Source of the DNA: Anaerolineae bacterium
Lineage (GTDB): Bacteria > Chloroflexota > Anaerolineae > Aggregatilineales > Phototrophicaceae
Length of the DNA stretch: 64,000 nucleotides
Direction of reading: 5' to 3'
Assembly: GCA_022824465.1 (NCBI GenBank)
Contig: JAJDZV010000005.1
Coordinates: forward strand, 62,001-126,000
Shown here: positions 8,812 through 17,403 of the stretch, in pieces
How the letters are laid out: each line of letters opens with the position of its first letter
How positions within the stretch are numbered: the stretch's first letter is position 1
Made by a program: the position numbers and the translations under genes
The notes under the pieces: model-generated
Database searches by the model: none
What the model saw: only the letters and a program-made list of their open reading frames with translations
Told to the model about the DNA's origin: nothing

Positions 8812-9699
8812 CTAGCTGGCGACCGCCAGGCTGCGCTGAGCCGCCTTGAGCGTATTGGCCAAGAGCATAGTTATCGTCATCGGTCCGACGCCGCCCGGCA
8901 CTTTGGTAATGTGGCCCGCCACCGAGCGCGCGGCTTCAAAGTCGACATCGCCGACATAGCGGTAACCTTTCTCGGATTCGGGAGCGGGCACGGAGTTCGA
9001 ACCCACGTCAATGACGACTGCGCCGGGTTTTAACCAGTCGCCCTGCACATACTCAGCCCGCCCTACCGCCGCCACAAGGATGTCCGCGCGCTTGACGACT
9101 TTGGCGAGATCCCGCGTTCGGCTGTGGCAGATGGTCACAGTAGCGTTGGCGTTCGCCAGCATCAGCGCCACGGGCAGGCCGACGATGTTGCTGCGCCCGA
9201 TCACTACCGCCTCCGCCCCTTCGATTTGGGCGCCGGTTTCGTTGATCAGGATCATTACGCCAGTGGGTGTGGCCGGCGTGAAGCTGGGTTCGCGCCCTCG
9301 CATGCCAAGCAGGCCCAGATTGACAGGATGGATGCCGTCGACGTCCTTTGCCAAACCGACCACATTGAGCGCCGCCTCCTCGTCTATGTGATCCGGCATG
9401 GGCAATTGCACAAGGATTCCGTGAATCGACTGGTCGCAATTGAAGGCGCGGATGGCGCTTTCAACTTCTTGCTGCGTAGCCGACGCGGGCAGGATATGCG
9501 CCTCGGAGTGGATGCCGACCCGTTCGCAAGCGCGCCGTTTCATGCGCACATACATGGCCGAGGCCGGGTCATCGCCGACCAATACGACGCCCAGACCGGG
9601 CGCCGCCCCGGCACTCGCTACAAAATCTTTGACATGCTCGCCGATTTCGGCTTGCAGGCGCTTGGCTACAGCCCGTCCGTCAATGATTTCCGCCGGCAT
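8812..9699 (-). CDS. folD: Methylenetetrahydrofolate dehydrogenase/cyclohydrolase
   Basis: The 295-residue protein is a bifunctional FolD. The motif KDVDGIHPVNLG (folate site), PATPTGVM (a variant of PCTPxG) and VVIGRSNIVGLP (Rossmann NADP loop) are all present, and the C-terminus has PGGVGPMTI. It interconverts 5,10-methylene-, methenyl- and 10-formyl-tetrahydrofolate in the cytoplasm. The start is preceded by AAAGGA. It is the first gene of the minus-strand run into the purine-catabolic genes, so it may handle one-carbon units freed by purine breakdown as well as general folate metabolism; that link is inference from position only. Confidence 0.96.
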   Translation of the reverse strand: MPAEIIDGRAVAKRLQAEIGEHVKDFVASAGAAPGLGVVLVGDDPASAMYVRMKRRACERVGIHSEAHILPASATQQEVESAIRAFNCDQSIHGILVQLPMPDHIDEEAALNVVGLAKDVDGIHPVNLGLLGMRGREPSFTPATPTGVMILINETGAQIEGAEAVVIGRSNIVGLPVALMLANANATVTICHSRTRDLAKVVKRADILVAAVGRAEYVQGDWLKPGAVVIDVGSNSVPAPESEKGYRYVGDVDFEAARSVAGHITKVPGGVGPMTITMLLANTLKAAQRSLAVAS

Positions 9700-9873
9700 C
9701 CTGCTGTCCTTTCTTATGGGCTTGGCAAAATGCTGTCATGATCGCGTATTTGCGCGTTCCCGGTCACGGGTCTCGCCAAATCACAGCACCCTGCCAGCGA
9801 GCGGCTATGGTCAGAATCAGTCGCTGTTGCTACACTAAATGGCGTTGCATTCACACGCTAAGGATAACACAAG

Positions 9874-10500
9874 GTGAGCGCTTTTGAGAGCCTGCCCGGC
9901 GTGATTTTCGTCATGATTGGGCCGGGCGGCGCCGGTAAGAACGCGATCATGAGGGCGCTTATCGCCCGGTTTGACAAGGTTGAGCAATTGGCGACCGCGA
10001 CCACCCGGCCGATGCGCGGCGACGAAGCGCAGGGACGCGAACACCACTTCCTGAGCCGGGCGGAATTTACGCAGATGCTCGAGCGCGGCGACCTGCTTGA
10101 GCATCAAGAGGTGACGCCTGGCAAGTTTTATGGCATCCCCAGGAGGACGGTCGCGGAGGCGCTTGTGAATGGTTGCGCGCGCATCGCAGACATTGACGTG
10201 CTGGGAGCGATTGCGCTGGCGCAAGCGTTTCGCAAGAATGTGGTGCAGATATTCGTGACTGCGCCGGGCGAGACGCTGGCGCAGCAATTGAGTGTTTTGC
10301 GCCAAAGAATGCAAGTTCGCGCCGACCTGTTTACCGATATTGAGGCGCGACTGGAGCGAGCAATGACGTTGGAGCTGCCGTATCAAGACAAGTGCGATTA
10401 TGTGATCGTGAACGACAGTTTGGCGCAGGCTATAGAGCGGACAAGCGCAATCGTCCAAAGCGAATTGCAGGCTCGCAGTCTCTTGGGCGAGCCCTCATGA
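9874..10500 (+). CDS. gmk: Guanylate kinase-like protein
   Basis: The 208-residue protein has the guanylate kinase layout: P-loop GPGGAGKN at residues 16-23, TTRPMRGDE for GMP binding, REHHFLSRAEF, and EVTPGKFYGIP. It would phosphorylate GMP to GDP. The start is GTG with AAGGAT upstream. Unusual points: the last P-loop position is Asn instead of the common Ser/Thr, and the expected VLDVD-type segment reads RIADIDVLG. Its stop overlaps the ATG of ygfZ (ATGA), suggesting coupled translation. It may be a functional but divergent Gmk; the family call is firm, full activity is not. Confidence 0.84.
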   Translation: MSAFESLPGVIFVMIGPGGAGKNAIMRALIARFDKVEQLATATTRPMRGDEAQGREHHFLSRAEFTQMLERGDLLEHQEVTPGKFYGIPRRTVAEALVNGCARIADIDVLGAIALAQAFRKNVVQIFVTAPGETLAQQLSVLRQRMQVRADLFTDIEARLERAMTLELPYQDKCDYVIVNDSLAQAIERTSAIVQSELQARSLLGEPS

Positions 10501-11588
10501 TTTCGCTGGCAGAGCAGCACCGCGCGTTGGGCGCGACCTTGGTGCCCGACGGCATTCCCTTAGATTACGGCGATCAAGCGGGCGAGATTGACGCGGCGAC
10601 CAAGGCCGCCATCCTGCTGGATCGGTCGCATGAAGGGCGAATCCTGCTGACTGGACGCGACCGCAGGACCCTGGTCAACCGCATGTCGACCAACGATGTC
10701 GCGTCGCTGAAAGCCCATCAAGGCTGCGCCACCGTGTTCACCAATTCAAACGCGAGAATCTTGTTCCGGGCGGTTTGCCTGAACCGGCCAGAGGGCTTGT
10801 TGCTCATAAGCGAAGCGGGTCAAGGACCAGCCTTGGCGGCGTATTTACGGCGGAACATATTCTTCGGCGATCAGACGCAGGTGAGCGAGATCAGCGGCGC
10901 CACGGCCCAATTCGCGCTGCATGGACCGCGCGCGCGTCGCGTCATCGAAAGTCTCTCGCCCGACCTTGATGGCGTTCAGTTGATGCAAAGCGTCGAACAG
11001 GACGCGTTCGGCGTTCGCCTCACTGTCGCGCGGCGGAAGCCGATTTGCGGCGACCATTGGTTGCTGATATGCGCGGCGGAAAAGGCTGGTTGGATACATA
11101 GTCAGCTATTGAACGCAGGCGCCGACTACGGACTAAGGCCGGCTGGTTCGCTCACGTTCAACGCTTTGCGCATACGCAGCGGTCGACCCGCTGGACTCGA
11201 GCTGTCCACCGATTACATACCCCTCGAGGTCGGGCTGTGGGACGAGGTCAGCTTCAGCAAGGGCTGTTACACCGGCCAGGAGATCATTGCGCGGATGGAG
11301 AGCCGCGGACGTTTGGCAAAGACTATCGTCAAACTGGGCATGGCGAGAATGGTAGCGGCGCCGGCGAAAGTGACCATCAATGGCAGAGCGATTGGCGCGC
11401 TGACGAGCAGCGTGCAGGCGGCCGATGGCGAGACTTACGGTCTGGCGGTAGTCCGCCTCAAATTCGCCAAACCGGGTCATTCGCTGCAACTGGGCGAAGA
11501 ACTCGTTTCGGCAAGGGTCACAGACGTCGCCGGCGCCCAGCCGCCATTTCTCTCGCAACTGATACAAGAGCAGCGATCGCCAGATTGA
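10497..11588 (+). CDS. ygfZ: YgfZ/GcvT-family folate-binding protein
   Basis: I start this 363-residue protein at the ATG that overlaps the gmk stop, not at the ORF-track start 105 bp further upstream, which lies inside gmk. The signature KGCYTGQEIIARM in the C-terminal half is the YgfZ motif with its conserved Cys. The family is related to GcvT aminomethyltransferase and binds folate; YgfZ supports iron-sulfur cluster enzymes such as MiaB. N-terminal text such as GRDRRTLVNRMSTND matches the same family. No glycine-cleavage genes are nearby, which favours YgfZ over true GcvT. Confidence 0.87.
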   Translation: MISLAEQHRALGATLVPDGIPLDYGDQAGEIDAATKAAILLDRSHEGRILLTGRDRRTLVNRMSTNDVASLKAHQGCATVFTNSNARILFRAVCLNRPEGLLLISEAGQGPALAAYLRRNIFFGDQTQVSEISGATAQFALHGPRARRVIESLSPDLDGVQLMQSVEQDAFGVRLTVARRKPICGDHWLLICAAEKAGWIHSQLLNAGADYGLRPAGSLTFNALRIRSGRPAGLELSTDYIPLEVGLWDEVSFSKGCYTGQEIIARMESRGRLAKTIVKLGMARMVAAPAKVTINGRAIGALTSSVQAADGETYGLAVVRLKFAKPGHSLQLGEELVSARVTDVAGAQPPFLSQLIQEQRSPD

Positions 11589-11603
11589 TAGACGCGATTG
11601 GCG

Positions 11604-12068
11604 CTATTCTAGCGCTGACGGAGGCGCGTCAAAGAAGAGCGCCCACCACAGTTGCCAGTTCTCGGGTTCGGGACGGGTGGTTTCGAATGCGACCAGTTGG
11701 CGCGTGGCGGCAGGCAGCGCATCTTGAACGCCGACGCCCTGAGGCAGAATCAAGACTTCGCCTTCCTTGATCATCTTGCCTTCGTCGCGCGCCCAATATT
11801 CGACGTAGGCGTCGCTCTTGACGTATTCCAGCTCAGCCAAGAGAGACTTTTGTTCCGCGAGCAAAGAGTCGATTTCCCGCCCGAATTCGGTGTGGATGCG
11901 CCCGAGATCCCGGTCAAGGGTGATGCGGCCGCTAAAATTGAGAGCCAGCACCAGACCGAGCGTCAAGGCGACCGCCAGTATCACTTGTACGCTTGTCAAG
12001 CGGCGGCGGGCGTCGAAACGTCGGGCCACGCCTGTATCGGACCCGCTGCCAAGGCCGACTTCTGTCAT
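11604..12068 (-). CDS. DivIC/FtsB-like septum formation initiator
   Basis: The 154-residue protein has a charged cytoplasmic N-terminus (about 25 residues), one membrane helix at about residues 27-46, then a short coiled-coil-like stretch rich in Glu, Leu and Lys. The segment WARDEGKMIKEGEVLILPQ matches the conserved end of the DivIC/FtsB domain, usually written as AR...GM.K.GE. Such bitopic proteins join FtsL and DivIB/FtsQ in the divisome. The C-terminal tail of about 35 residues is longer than in FtsB and has no clear motif. It converges with ygfZ (15 bp between stops) and is downstream of tRNA-Leu. Confidence 0.82.
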   Translation of the reverse strand: MTEVGLGSGSDTGVARRFDARRRLTSVQVILAVALTLGLVLALNFSGRITLDRDLGRIHTEFGREIDSLLAEQKSLLAELEYVKSDAYVEYWARDEGKMIKEGEVLILPQGVGVQDALPAATRQLVAFETTRPEPENWQLWWALFFDAPPSALE

Positions 12069-12275
12069 AGAAGGTCATCGTTCTCATTCGCGTGACAACT
12101 CAATCTTATATCAGCGTCGGAATCCCGCCAGCGCGCGCGAGAGGCATTCGCATCAAAGGCTGGCTAGCCCATCGCCAGCGGGGAAAAACACAAGGGCAAG
12201 CGCGAGCGTTCGCCACGAGTCTGAAGCCCAATGGCAGGCGGAATCACGATACTGACAGCGTATTGACAAGCAAAG

Positions 12276-12295
12276 AGCTCGGCGACGGCCGAGCT
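12276..12295 (-). terminator. Probable terminator after tRNA-Leu
   Basis: The minus strand reads AGCTCGGC-CGTC-GCCGAGCT, a perfect 8-bp stem with a 4-base loop, followed by CTTTGCTTG. It lies 7 bp past the end of tRNA-Leu. The T-run is short, so strength is uncertain. The next 200 bp before the DivIC-like gene show no other feature. Confidence 0.6.
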
Positions 12296-12302
12296 TATTA
12301 GT

Positions 12303-12386
12303 TGCCGAAGGTGGGAGTCGAACCCACACTCCCCGAAGAGAACTACGCCCTGAACGTAGCGCGTCTGCCAATTCCGCCACTTCGGC
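12303..12386 (-). tRNA. tRNA-Leu (anticodon CAG)
   Basis: Read on the minus strand, the acceptor stem is GCCGAAG paired with CTTCGGC and the discriminator base is A. The D arm contains GGCGGAATTGGCAGACG, typical of tRNA-Leu. The anticodon arm is CTACG-TTCAGGG-CGTAG, giving anticodon CAG for codon CUG. A long variable arm (TTCTCTTCGGGGAG region) and the T arm GTGGGTTCGACTCCCAC follow. CCA is not encoded. Length is 84 bases. Confidence 0.95.
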
Positions 12387-12401
12387 TTGTAACTATCCAG
12401 C

Positions 12402-12429
12402 AGTATAAACGCTAGACGCAAGATGTCAA
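12402..12429 (-). promoter_or_regulatory. Promoter of tRNA-Leu
   Basis: On the minus strand TTGACA is followed after 16 bases by TATACT, about 16 bases upstream of the mature tRNA 5' end. Both boxes are close to the sigma-70 consensus. Confidence 0.8.
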
Positions 12430-12512
12430 TATTCAGGTCGCATCCGGCAAGACAAGCCGGCGTCGATGAGACTCGGCTGCCTCGCCTAAGCCTTCTCGCC
12501 GGGCACAAGCGC

Positions 12513-13550
12513 CTAACGCAGTTTGTAGTGCTCCTCTGGGGATTCGCGCAGGCGTGCAGCGGCTTGCTCTGGCGTAATGTCTCGCTGCGCCTCAGCCAGC
12601 ATTTCATACCCGACCATGAATTTCTTTACCGTAGAGGAGCGCAGCAAAGGCGGATAAAAGTGCGCATGCAACTGCCAGTGGTCATTGGCGTCGCCGGAGT
12701 GTGGCGCGCCATGCCAGCCCATTGAATAGGGAAAGGACGTTTCGAATAGATTATCGTAGGCGACAAGCAGCCGCTTTAGTATCTGCGACAGTTTGCGGCG
12801 CTGCCTTGCGTCAAGCTCCGGCAGGCGCATAACGGGAAACTTGGGAAGGAGCATGGTCTCATAGGGCCAGAGCGCCCAGTAGGGTACGACAACAAGCCAA
12901 CTGCTGTTCTCCATCACCACTCGTTCAGCCATTTCCAGCTCGCGATTGGCGTACTCCAACAGCAGCCTGTTTCCACAACGTTCGCTAAAGGCGCGTTGCT
13001 GAGCGTCTTCCTTATGAGGAATGGAGCCCAAGCTATCGGTGGCCCAAATCTGGCCGTGGGGATGCGGGTTGGAGGCGCCCATCATCGCGCCGCGATTCTC
13101 GAAGACCTGCACCCAGCTATATCTCTCTCCAAGCTCGAGCGTCTGGCGCGCCCAAAGGTCGACTACTCGCTCGATTTCTGTAAGCGACATCTCGGCCAGC
13201 GTCAGATCGTGCCGCGGCGAGAAGCAGATAACACGCGCCTCGCCACGAAGCGACATTGTCTTGAACAGGGCTCCGGCGCATTTATCGAAATCGGGGGCGT
13301 CTGGCAACACGGCGGAGTAATCGTTAACGAAGACGAAGGTGGATTCGTAGTTTGGATTCCGGTCGCCATTCGCGCGCGTGTTGCCCGGGCAGAGATAGCA
13401 GTCAGGATCGTATGGCGGGCGGACAATAGCGGGCGGTCTTTCTTCGCTCCCCTGCCATGGTCGCTTGGCGCGATGCGGCGATACCAGAATCCACTCGTCC
13501 AGAAGGGGGTTATAGCGCCGGTGCGGATGCTTCTCCAGATCAAAACTCAT
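12513..13550 (-). CDS. galT: Galactose-1-phosphate uridylyltransferase
   Basis: The 345-residue protein is GalT of usual length. The motif [10 protein letters not shown] holds the active-site histidines of the HIT-superfamily HxH type, with the second His forming the uridylyl intermediate. CYLCPGN near residue 96 gives the first zinc Cys pair, and NDYSAVLPD follows. It transfers UMP between glucose and galactose 1-phosphates in the Leloir pathway. Its start lies 3 bp after the MaoC gene stop, and a Mal-type sugar transporter sits further upstream on the same strand, so the unit may import and use galactosides. No galK or galE is visible in the window. Confidence 0.95.
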   Translation of the reverse strand: MSFDLEKHPHRRYNPLLDEWILVSPHRAKRPWQGSEERPPAIVRPPYDPDCYLCPGNTRANGDRNPNYESTFVFVNDYSAVLPDAPDFDKCAGALFKTMSLRGEARVICFSPRHDLTLAEMSLTEIERVVDLWARQTLELGERYSWVQVFENRGAMMGASNPHPHGQIWATDSLGSIPHKEDAQQRAFSERCGNRLLLEYANRELEMAERVVMENSSWLVVVPYWALWPYETMLLPKFPVMRLPELDARQRRKLSQILKRLLVAYDNLFETSFPYSMGWHGAPHSGDANDHWQLHAHFYPPLLRSSTVKKFMVGYEMLAEAQRDITPEQAAARLRESPEEHYKLR

Positions 13551-13553
13551 GGG

Positions 13554-14435
13554 TCAATCGCTGATTCGCGCGCGGCCGCGATCTAATGCCACCGTGTTGC
13601 GTTCTTTAACCCGGGTGCGAAAGCCAACTTCTTGCGCGCTTAGGCGCCACATTTCGGTTATCAGCGCCTCGCCAGGAAAGACGTGATTGGAGAAGCGCGC
13701 ATCCAAGCCGCGCAATCGCCCGGCCTCATTTTCACAGAAATGCCGCAATACCGCGCGCGCCGCGAAACCATAGACGCAAAGGCCGTGCATGATTGGCGCG
13801 GGATATCCGGCGATGCTGGCAACGCGCGGGTCGGCATGGAGTGGATTGGCGTCGCCCGCCAGGCGATAGAGGAGCGCCTGTGTTGGCAGCGTTGTCGCCT
13901 CGTTTACCGCGTCCGGCTTACGATGTGGCAGGGTGACCTGAGCGCCGGACCGCCGATGCGGGTCGAAGCCGCCGATTCCGCGAATGAATATCGAGAAGCG
14001 CGCGACCGCGAGCGCTGCCCCGTCCAAGCGATTGCTTTCAATCCTGATAACCATAAGGAGACCGCTGCCCTTGTCCTGGATGTCGGCGATAGTACAAGTG
14101 GATTCCACCGTGGCGGCGCGCGGCAAGGGTCCGAACAACTCCAACTGTTGCTCGCCGTGCAACAGCAACTTGCTGTCGTATTCAATGCCTTCAATCTTGC
14201 CGCCAAGCACAAGGTCGTATAGATTTCGCGCGAATACGACGGCGAACGTGGGCAATACCTGGAAGTCACTGCTGCGCTCGTAGACGAATTTCAGATCGTC
14301 GTTATACCAATGACCGGAGGCGGCGCCGATTCCCAGCGCATAGCGTATGGCGTCGTACTCGTTATAGGTATAACGCGACCGCGCTATCACCTTGTCAATC
14401 GCATTATTGACGGTCTGCTGCGTGGGAGGCGGCAT
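13554..14435 (-). CDS. MaoC-like double hot-dog dehydratase/hydratase
   Basis: The 293-residue protein has two hot-dog halves: an N-terminal FAS1-like dehydratase part (about residues 1-140, starting with RSRYTYNEYDAIRYALGIG) and a C-terminal MaoC half. The C-terminal hydratase-2 motif is visible as LAGDANPLHADP, giving the catalytic Asp and His, and HGLCVYGFAARA. This matches eukaryotic-type peroxisomal hydratase 2 and bacterial relatives acting on 2-enoyl-CoA. It is placed between the MalG-type permease (96 bp upstream) and galT (3 bp downstream), an odd site for a lipid enzyme; no function in sugar use can be derived from sequence. Confidence 0.82.
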   Translation of the reverse strand: MPPPTQQTVNNAIDKVIARSRYTYNEYDAIRYALGIGAASGHWYNDDLKFVYERSSDFQVLPTFAVVFARNLYDLVLGGKIEGIEYDSKLLLHGEQQLELFGPLPRAATVESTCTIADIQDKGSGLLMVIRIESNRLDGAALAVARFSIFIRGIGGFDPHRRSGAQVTLPHRKPDAVNEATTLPTQALLYRLAGDANPLHADPRVASIAGYPAPIMHGLCVYGFAARAVLRHFCENEAGRLRGLDARFSNHVFPGEALITEMWRLSAQEVGFRTRVKERNTVALDRGRARISD

Positions 14436-14531
14436 ACGCGCTGAACCCTGTTTTTATTGGCGCCTTATGACCAAGTCAATCGCGTTGTGCCACGCCGCTT
14501 GCAAGCCAGCTTCGCGCTTCAATCGCCGCTT

Positions 14532-15641
14532 TTAGCCCTTGACCGCGCCTTGGGTCAAGCCGCCTACGATTTGGTCTTGAAGCGACAGATAGATAATCAG
14601 GCTCGGAAGCGCGCCAATGACGGCGCCGGCGGCGAAGACACCCCAATCCTGACCGAAGGTGGCGCTAATGAATTGCCACAAGCCGACCATCAAGGTCCAA
14701 CTGTCCTTGTCGCGGAGCAGGACGCGCGCCAGCACAAACTCATTGTAAATGCCGACAAATGACAAGATGCCGACGACCACCAGCACGGGCCGCACCAGCG
14801 GGAATATCAAGCGCCAATAGACCTGCCAATGGTTTGCGCCGTCCACCATCGCCGACTCGTCAATATCGCGCGGCACAGAATCGAAGAAGCCTTTCATCAG
14901 CCAGATGTTGATGCCCATCGCGCCGCCGACGTAAACCAAGATCAAGCCGCCGGCCGTGTTCAAGCCAAAGAATGGGATGTGCTGGCCGATTTGCTGCAGC
15001 ATCAGAAAGATCGCAACCATGGACAGCAAGTTTGGGAAGACTTGCACCAGCAAAATCAAGACGAGCAAATTGCGCCGCCCGGCAAAACGAAAGCGCGAGA
15101 AAGAATAGGCGCTGAATGCCGTGATGAGCACCACGATGATGGAACTGACGCTGGCGATAACGACCGAGTTGAACATCCAGCGCATAAATGGTTTGCGCTC
15201 GGTGTTAAGCAAGGTGTCAACATTGATGAGATAGCTGGAACGGATATCATACAAGTCGTCGCCGGCCAGGAAGGACTCGCCTGGCTCAAGCCTGATATTG
15301 TCGACGTATCCATTCTTGGGCGCGCGCAGTTCTTTTTCTTCGCCGTCGATTTCCACCAGAAGGACCAATTCCGCGCTGCGCTCCACACGCGCGCCATCGG
15401 GCGATGCGATTCGCAAGAGCTTGCCCGGCTCGTCGGCGGTGATGATTCGCCTGTCAGGCAGTGGCGGGATAACCGTCTGCGAGCTCATCGACTGGCTGGG
15501 GTTGAGGGCCGCCGAGATAACCCAGACAATTGGGAACAGGGCGAAGATCACCGCGGCCGCCAGAATGGTCGTCTGCAGCGCCAGTTGGAGGTTCTCGGCC
15601 GGTCGATAGCGTCTGCGTTTGGGCGCCTTGGCTTTAGACAT
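14532..15641 (-). CDS. MalG-type sugar ABC permease with lipoyl-like insertion
   Basis: The 369-residue inner-membrane permease is the MalG partner of a carbohydrate ABC transporter; E. coli MalG has 296 residues. The EAA loop is DESAMVDGANHWQVYWRLIFPL, which contacts the ATPase, and the C-terminus has GLTQGAVKG as in MalG. Between the first helix and the second, residues about 62-133 form an extra block ending in LRAPKNGYVDNIRLEPGES and LAGDDLYDI, the pattern of a biotinyl/lipoyl or HlyD-type barrel-sandwich domain. This would face outward. The start overlaps the MalF stop by 8 bp. The ATPase gene is not in the window, so a shared MsmK-type ATPase is likely. Confidence 0.9.
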   Translation of the reverse strand: MSKAKAPKRRRYRPAENLQLALQTTILAAAVIFALFPIVWVISAALNPSQSMSSQTVIPPLPDRRIITADEPGKLLRIASPDGARVERSAELVLLVEIDGEEKELRAPKNGYVDNIRLEPGESFLAGDDLYDIRSSYLINVDTLLNTERKPFMRWMFNSVVIASVSSIIVVLITAFSAYSFSRFRFAGRRNLLVLILLVQVFPNLLSMVAIFLMLQQIGQHIPFFGLNTAGGLILVYVGGAMGINIWLMKGFFDSVPRDIDESAMVDGANHWQVYWRLIFPLVRPVLVVVGILSFVGIYNEFVLARVLLRDKDSWTLMVGLWQFISATFGQDWGVFAAGAVIGALPSLIIYLSLQDQIVGGLTQGAVKG

Positions 15642-17265
15642 TCTCTGATGTCTCCTCCCAGCCTTTGGTCAGCCGGTACTGAAGCAAGGTCACGGCCGCC
15701 ACCATGAGGAAAATGATGATGGTGATGGCTGAGGCCAAGCCAAAATCGGCGCCGCGCCCGCCGCCGAAGGCCAGACGAAAGGCATAACTGATGAGTATGT
15801 CCGTGTGGCCCGCGGGCAAGGTCCCCGACTCCACCATGGGCGGACCGCCCTCGTTGAAGGCTTCGATCAGCACAAAATTATTGAAGTTGTAGGTGAACGA
15901 GGCTATCAGCAGGGGTCCGACAGCGACCAGGAGCATCGGCAGGGTCAAGTCGCGGAACTTGCTCCACCAGCCGGCGCCATCAACCTCAGCCGCCTCATAC
16001 ATATCGGAGGGAATCGCCGCCAGCGCGCCGCTGCAAACCAGCATGAAATAGGGATAGCCAAGCCAGAGATTGATCAGGAGAATGCCCGCCTTCGCCCAGC
16101 CGGGGTCGATGAAGAAGGGCGGCGCCTCCAAGCCGATGGCGCGGAGCAAGTTGGAAACGACGCCCAGGTTGGGATTGAGCATACCCTTCCACACCGCCAC
16201 AGAGATGAGCCCGGGAATCGCCCATGGTACTATGAGCAAGGTGCGGAAGGCGCGTCGGAAGGGAATCCGCCGGTTTTGCAGAATGAGCGCAAAGCATAAA
16301 CCGACCGTAAAGGTCGAAAGCACAGACAGCAATGAGAAGCTAATAGTCCACAAGAATATCCGCGTCAAGGGAATGCGGATGTCGTCGCGCTCAAGAAAGC
16401 TGCGGTAGTTTTTGATGCCGATATTGGCGATGAAACCGGTGCGCAAGGTAGCGCCCGCGTCGTTCACGAACTGTCCGGTACGATAGGATTGCCCCGCCGG
16501 GTCTTTGCCCGTTGCATACACGGGATAGAAGATCGAGCCAGTCGCCCGGTCCAAAACGGCGTCCTGTTCTTCTTGGTAGATGTAACGTTGGGCAAACTCG
16601 CCGGCGATTCTGCGTCCAGCGATGCCGATCGGCGCCGAGGGCGGGCCAAAGCTCAGGTTTTGCGCTTCCCCGCTAGCGCGCAGGGATTCCGCCCGGCTCA
16701 GCCTGCGATAGCCTTGATAAGTTTCCGGCAGGTCAGCGCCAGCGGCGACAGCGGCGACCGGCGCGAAGTCAGCGGTTGTGGCGAAGTAATATTTGTCGCC
16801 GTCGGCCTCGTCAGTCAGCCAAAGCGCAAGCGCGCCCTGCTCGTTCCGGTAAAGAGCCCAAGCGTATTCTTTGCCGCCCTCCGGCAGGTAAGTCTCGCGC
16901 GATACGAGCTTGATCACCTGCGACTTTGTCAGCAAGTTGCCATCGCCATAATTGGTGAAGGAGACGTATACCGTATAGGCAATCGGATAAACGACGAGCA
17001 GGCACATCAGCGCCAGCGCCGGCGCGATCCAACGCAAGGCATAGAGCCAGGGACGCAAGTTGATCACGTTGACCATCAAGGTGATCAAGCCGACGGTGAT
17101 CGCCAGTTCCCACACGCCGTCTGCGGCGAAAGCGTAGACAAGAAAGAGCGCGAAGGCGTCAACGACCATCAGTCCCAAATAGACGAGTCCGAGCCTGAAA
17201 ATCGATGCGAGCCCGAATGCTCTCTGATTGGTTATCGCCGCGGGTGTTGACTCAGCCATGGGCAT
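15634..17265 (-). CDS. MalF-type sugar ABC permease
   Basis: The 543-residue permease has three hydrophobic segments near the N-terminus, a large outward domain (about residues 95-280) and then the permease core. In E. coli MalF (514 residues) the comparable P2 loop touches the binding protein, so this layout fits maltodextrin-like transporters. The EAA loop reads EAAEVDGAGWWSKFRDLTLP. It follows the binding-protein gene after a 138-bp gap holding a strong hairpin, and overlaps the MalG gene. Substrate may be a galactose- or glucose-containing oligosaccharide, judged only from galT downstream. Confidence 0.9.
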   Translation of the reverse strand: MPMAESTPAAITNQRAFGLASIFRLGLVYLGLMVVDAFALFLVYAFAADGVWELAITVGLITLMVNVINLRPWLYALRWIAPALALMCLLVVYPIAYTVYVSFTNYGDGNLLTKSQVIKLVSRETYLPEGGKEYAWALYRNEQGALALWLTDEADGDKYYFATTADFAPVAAVAAGADLPETYQGYRRLSRAESLRASGEAQNLSFGPPSAPIGIAGRRIAGEFAQRYIYQEEQDAVLDRATGSIFYPVYATGKDPAGQSYRTGQFVNDAGATLRTGFIANIGIKNYRSFLERDDIRIPLTRIFLWTISFSLLSVLSTFTVGLCFALILQNRRIPFRRAFRTLLIVPWAIPGLISVAVWKGMLNPNLGVVSNLLRAIGLEAPPFFIDPGWAKAGILLINLWLGYPYFMLVCSGALAAIPSDMYEAAEVDGAGWWSKFRDLTLPMLLVAVGPLLIASFTYNFNNFVLIEAFNEGGPPMVESGTLPAGHTDILISYAFRLAFGGGRGADFGLASAITIIIFLMVAAVTLLQYRLTKGWEETSENV

Positions 17266-17326
17266 CAGTCGCCAAACTCAAGCGCTATTGCGCAAGGTCC
17301 TCAGTTTTCGAAGCAGTAAGAGCCAG

Positions 17327-17361
17327 AAGCGGAGGACAGCCTTGCGGGCGATCCTCCGCTT
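17327..17361 (-). other. malE-malF intergenic hairpin
   Basis: The minus strand reads AAGCGGAGGA, a 15-base loop, then TCCTCCGCTT, a perfect 10-bp stem, with no T-run after it. It lies between the binding-protein stop and the first permease gene. In E. coli a palindromic unit at the same place protects malE mRNA and raises binding-protein levels; the same role is inferred here. A weak attenuator is the other option. Confidence 0.6.
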
Positions 17362-17403
17362 GCAACATGCTCATGTCTGCCAAACGCTTACTATGGGCGC
17401 GGC

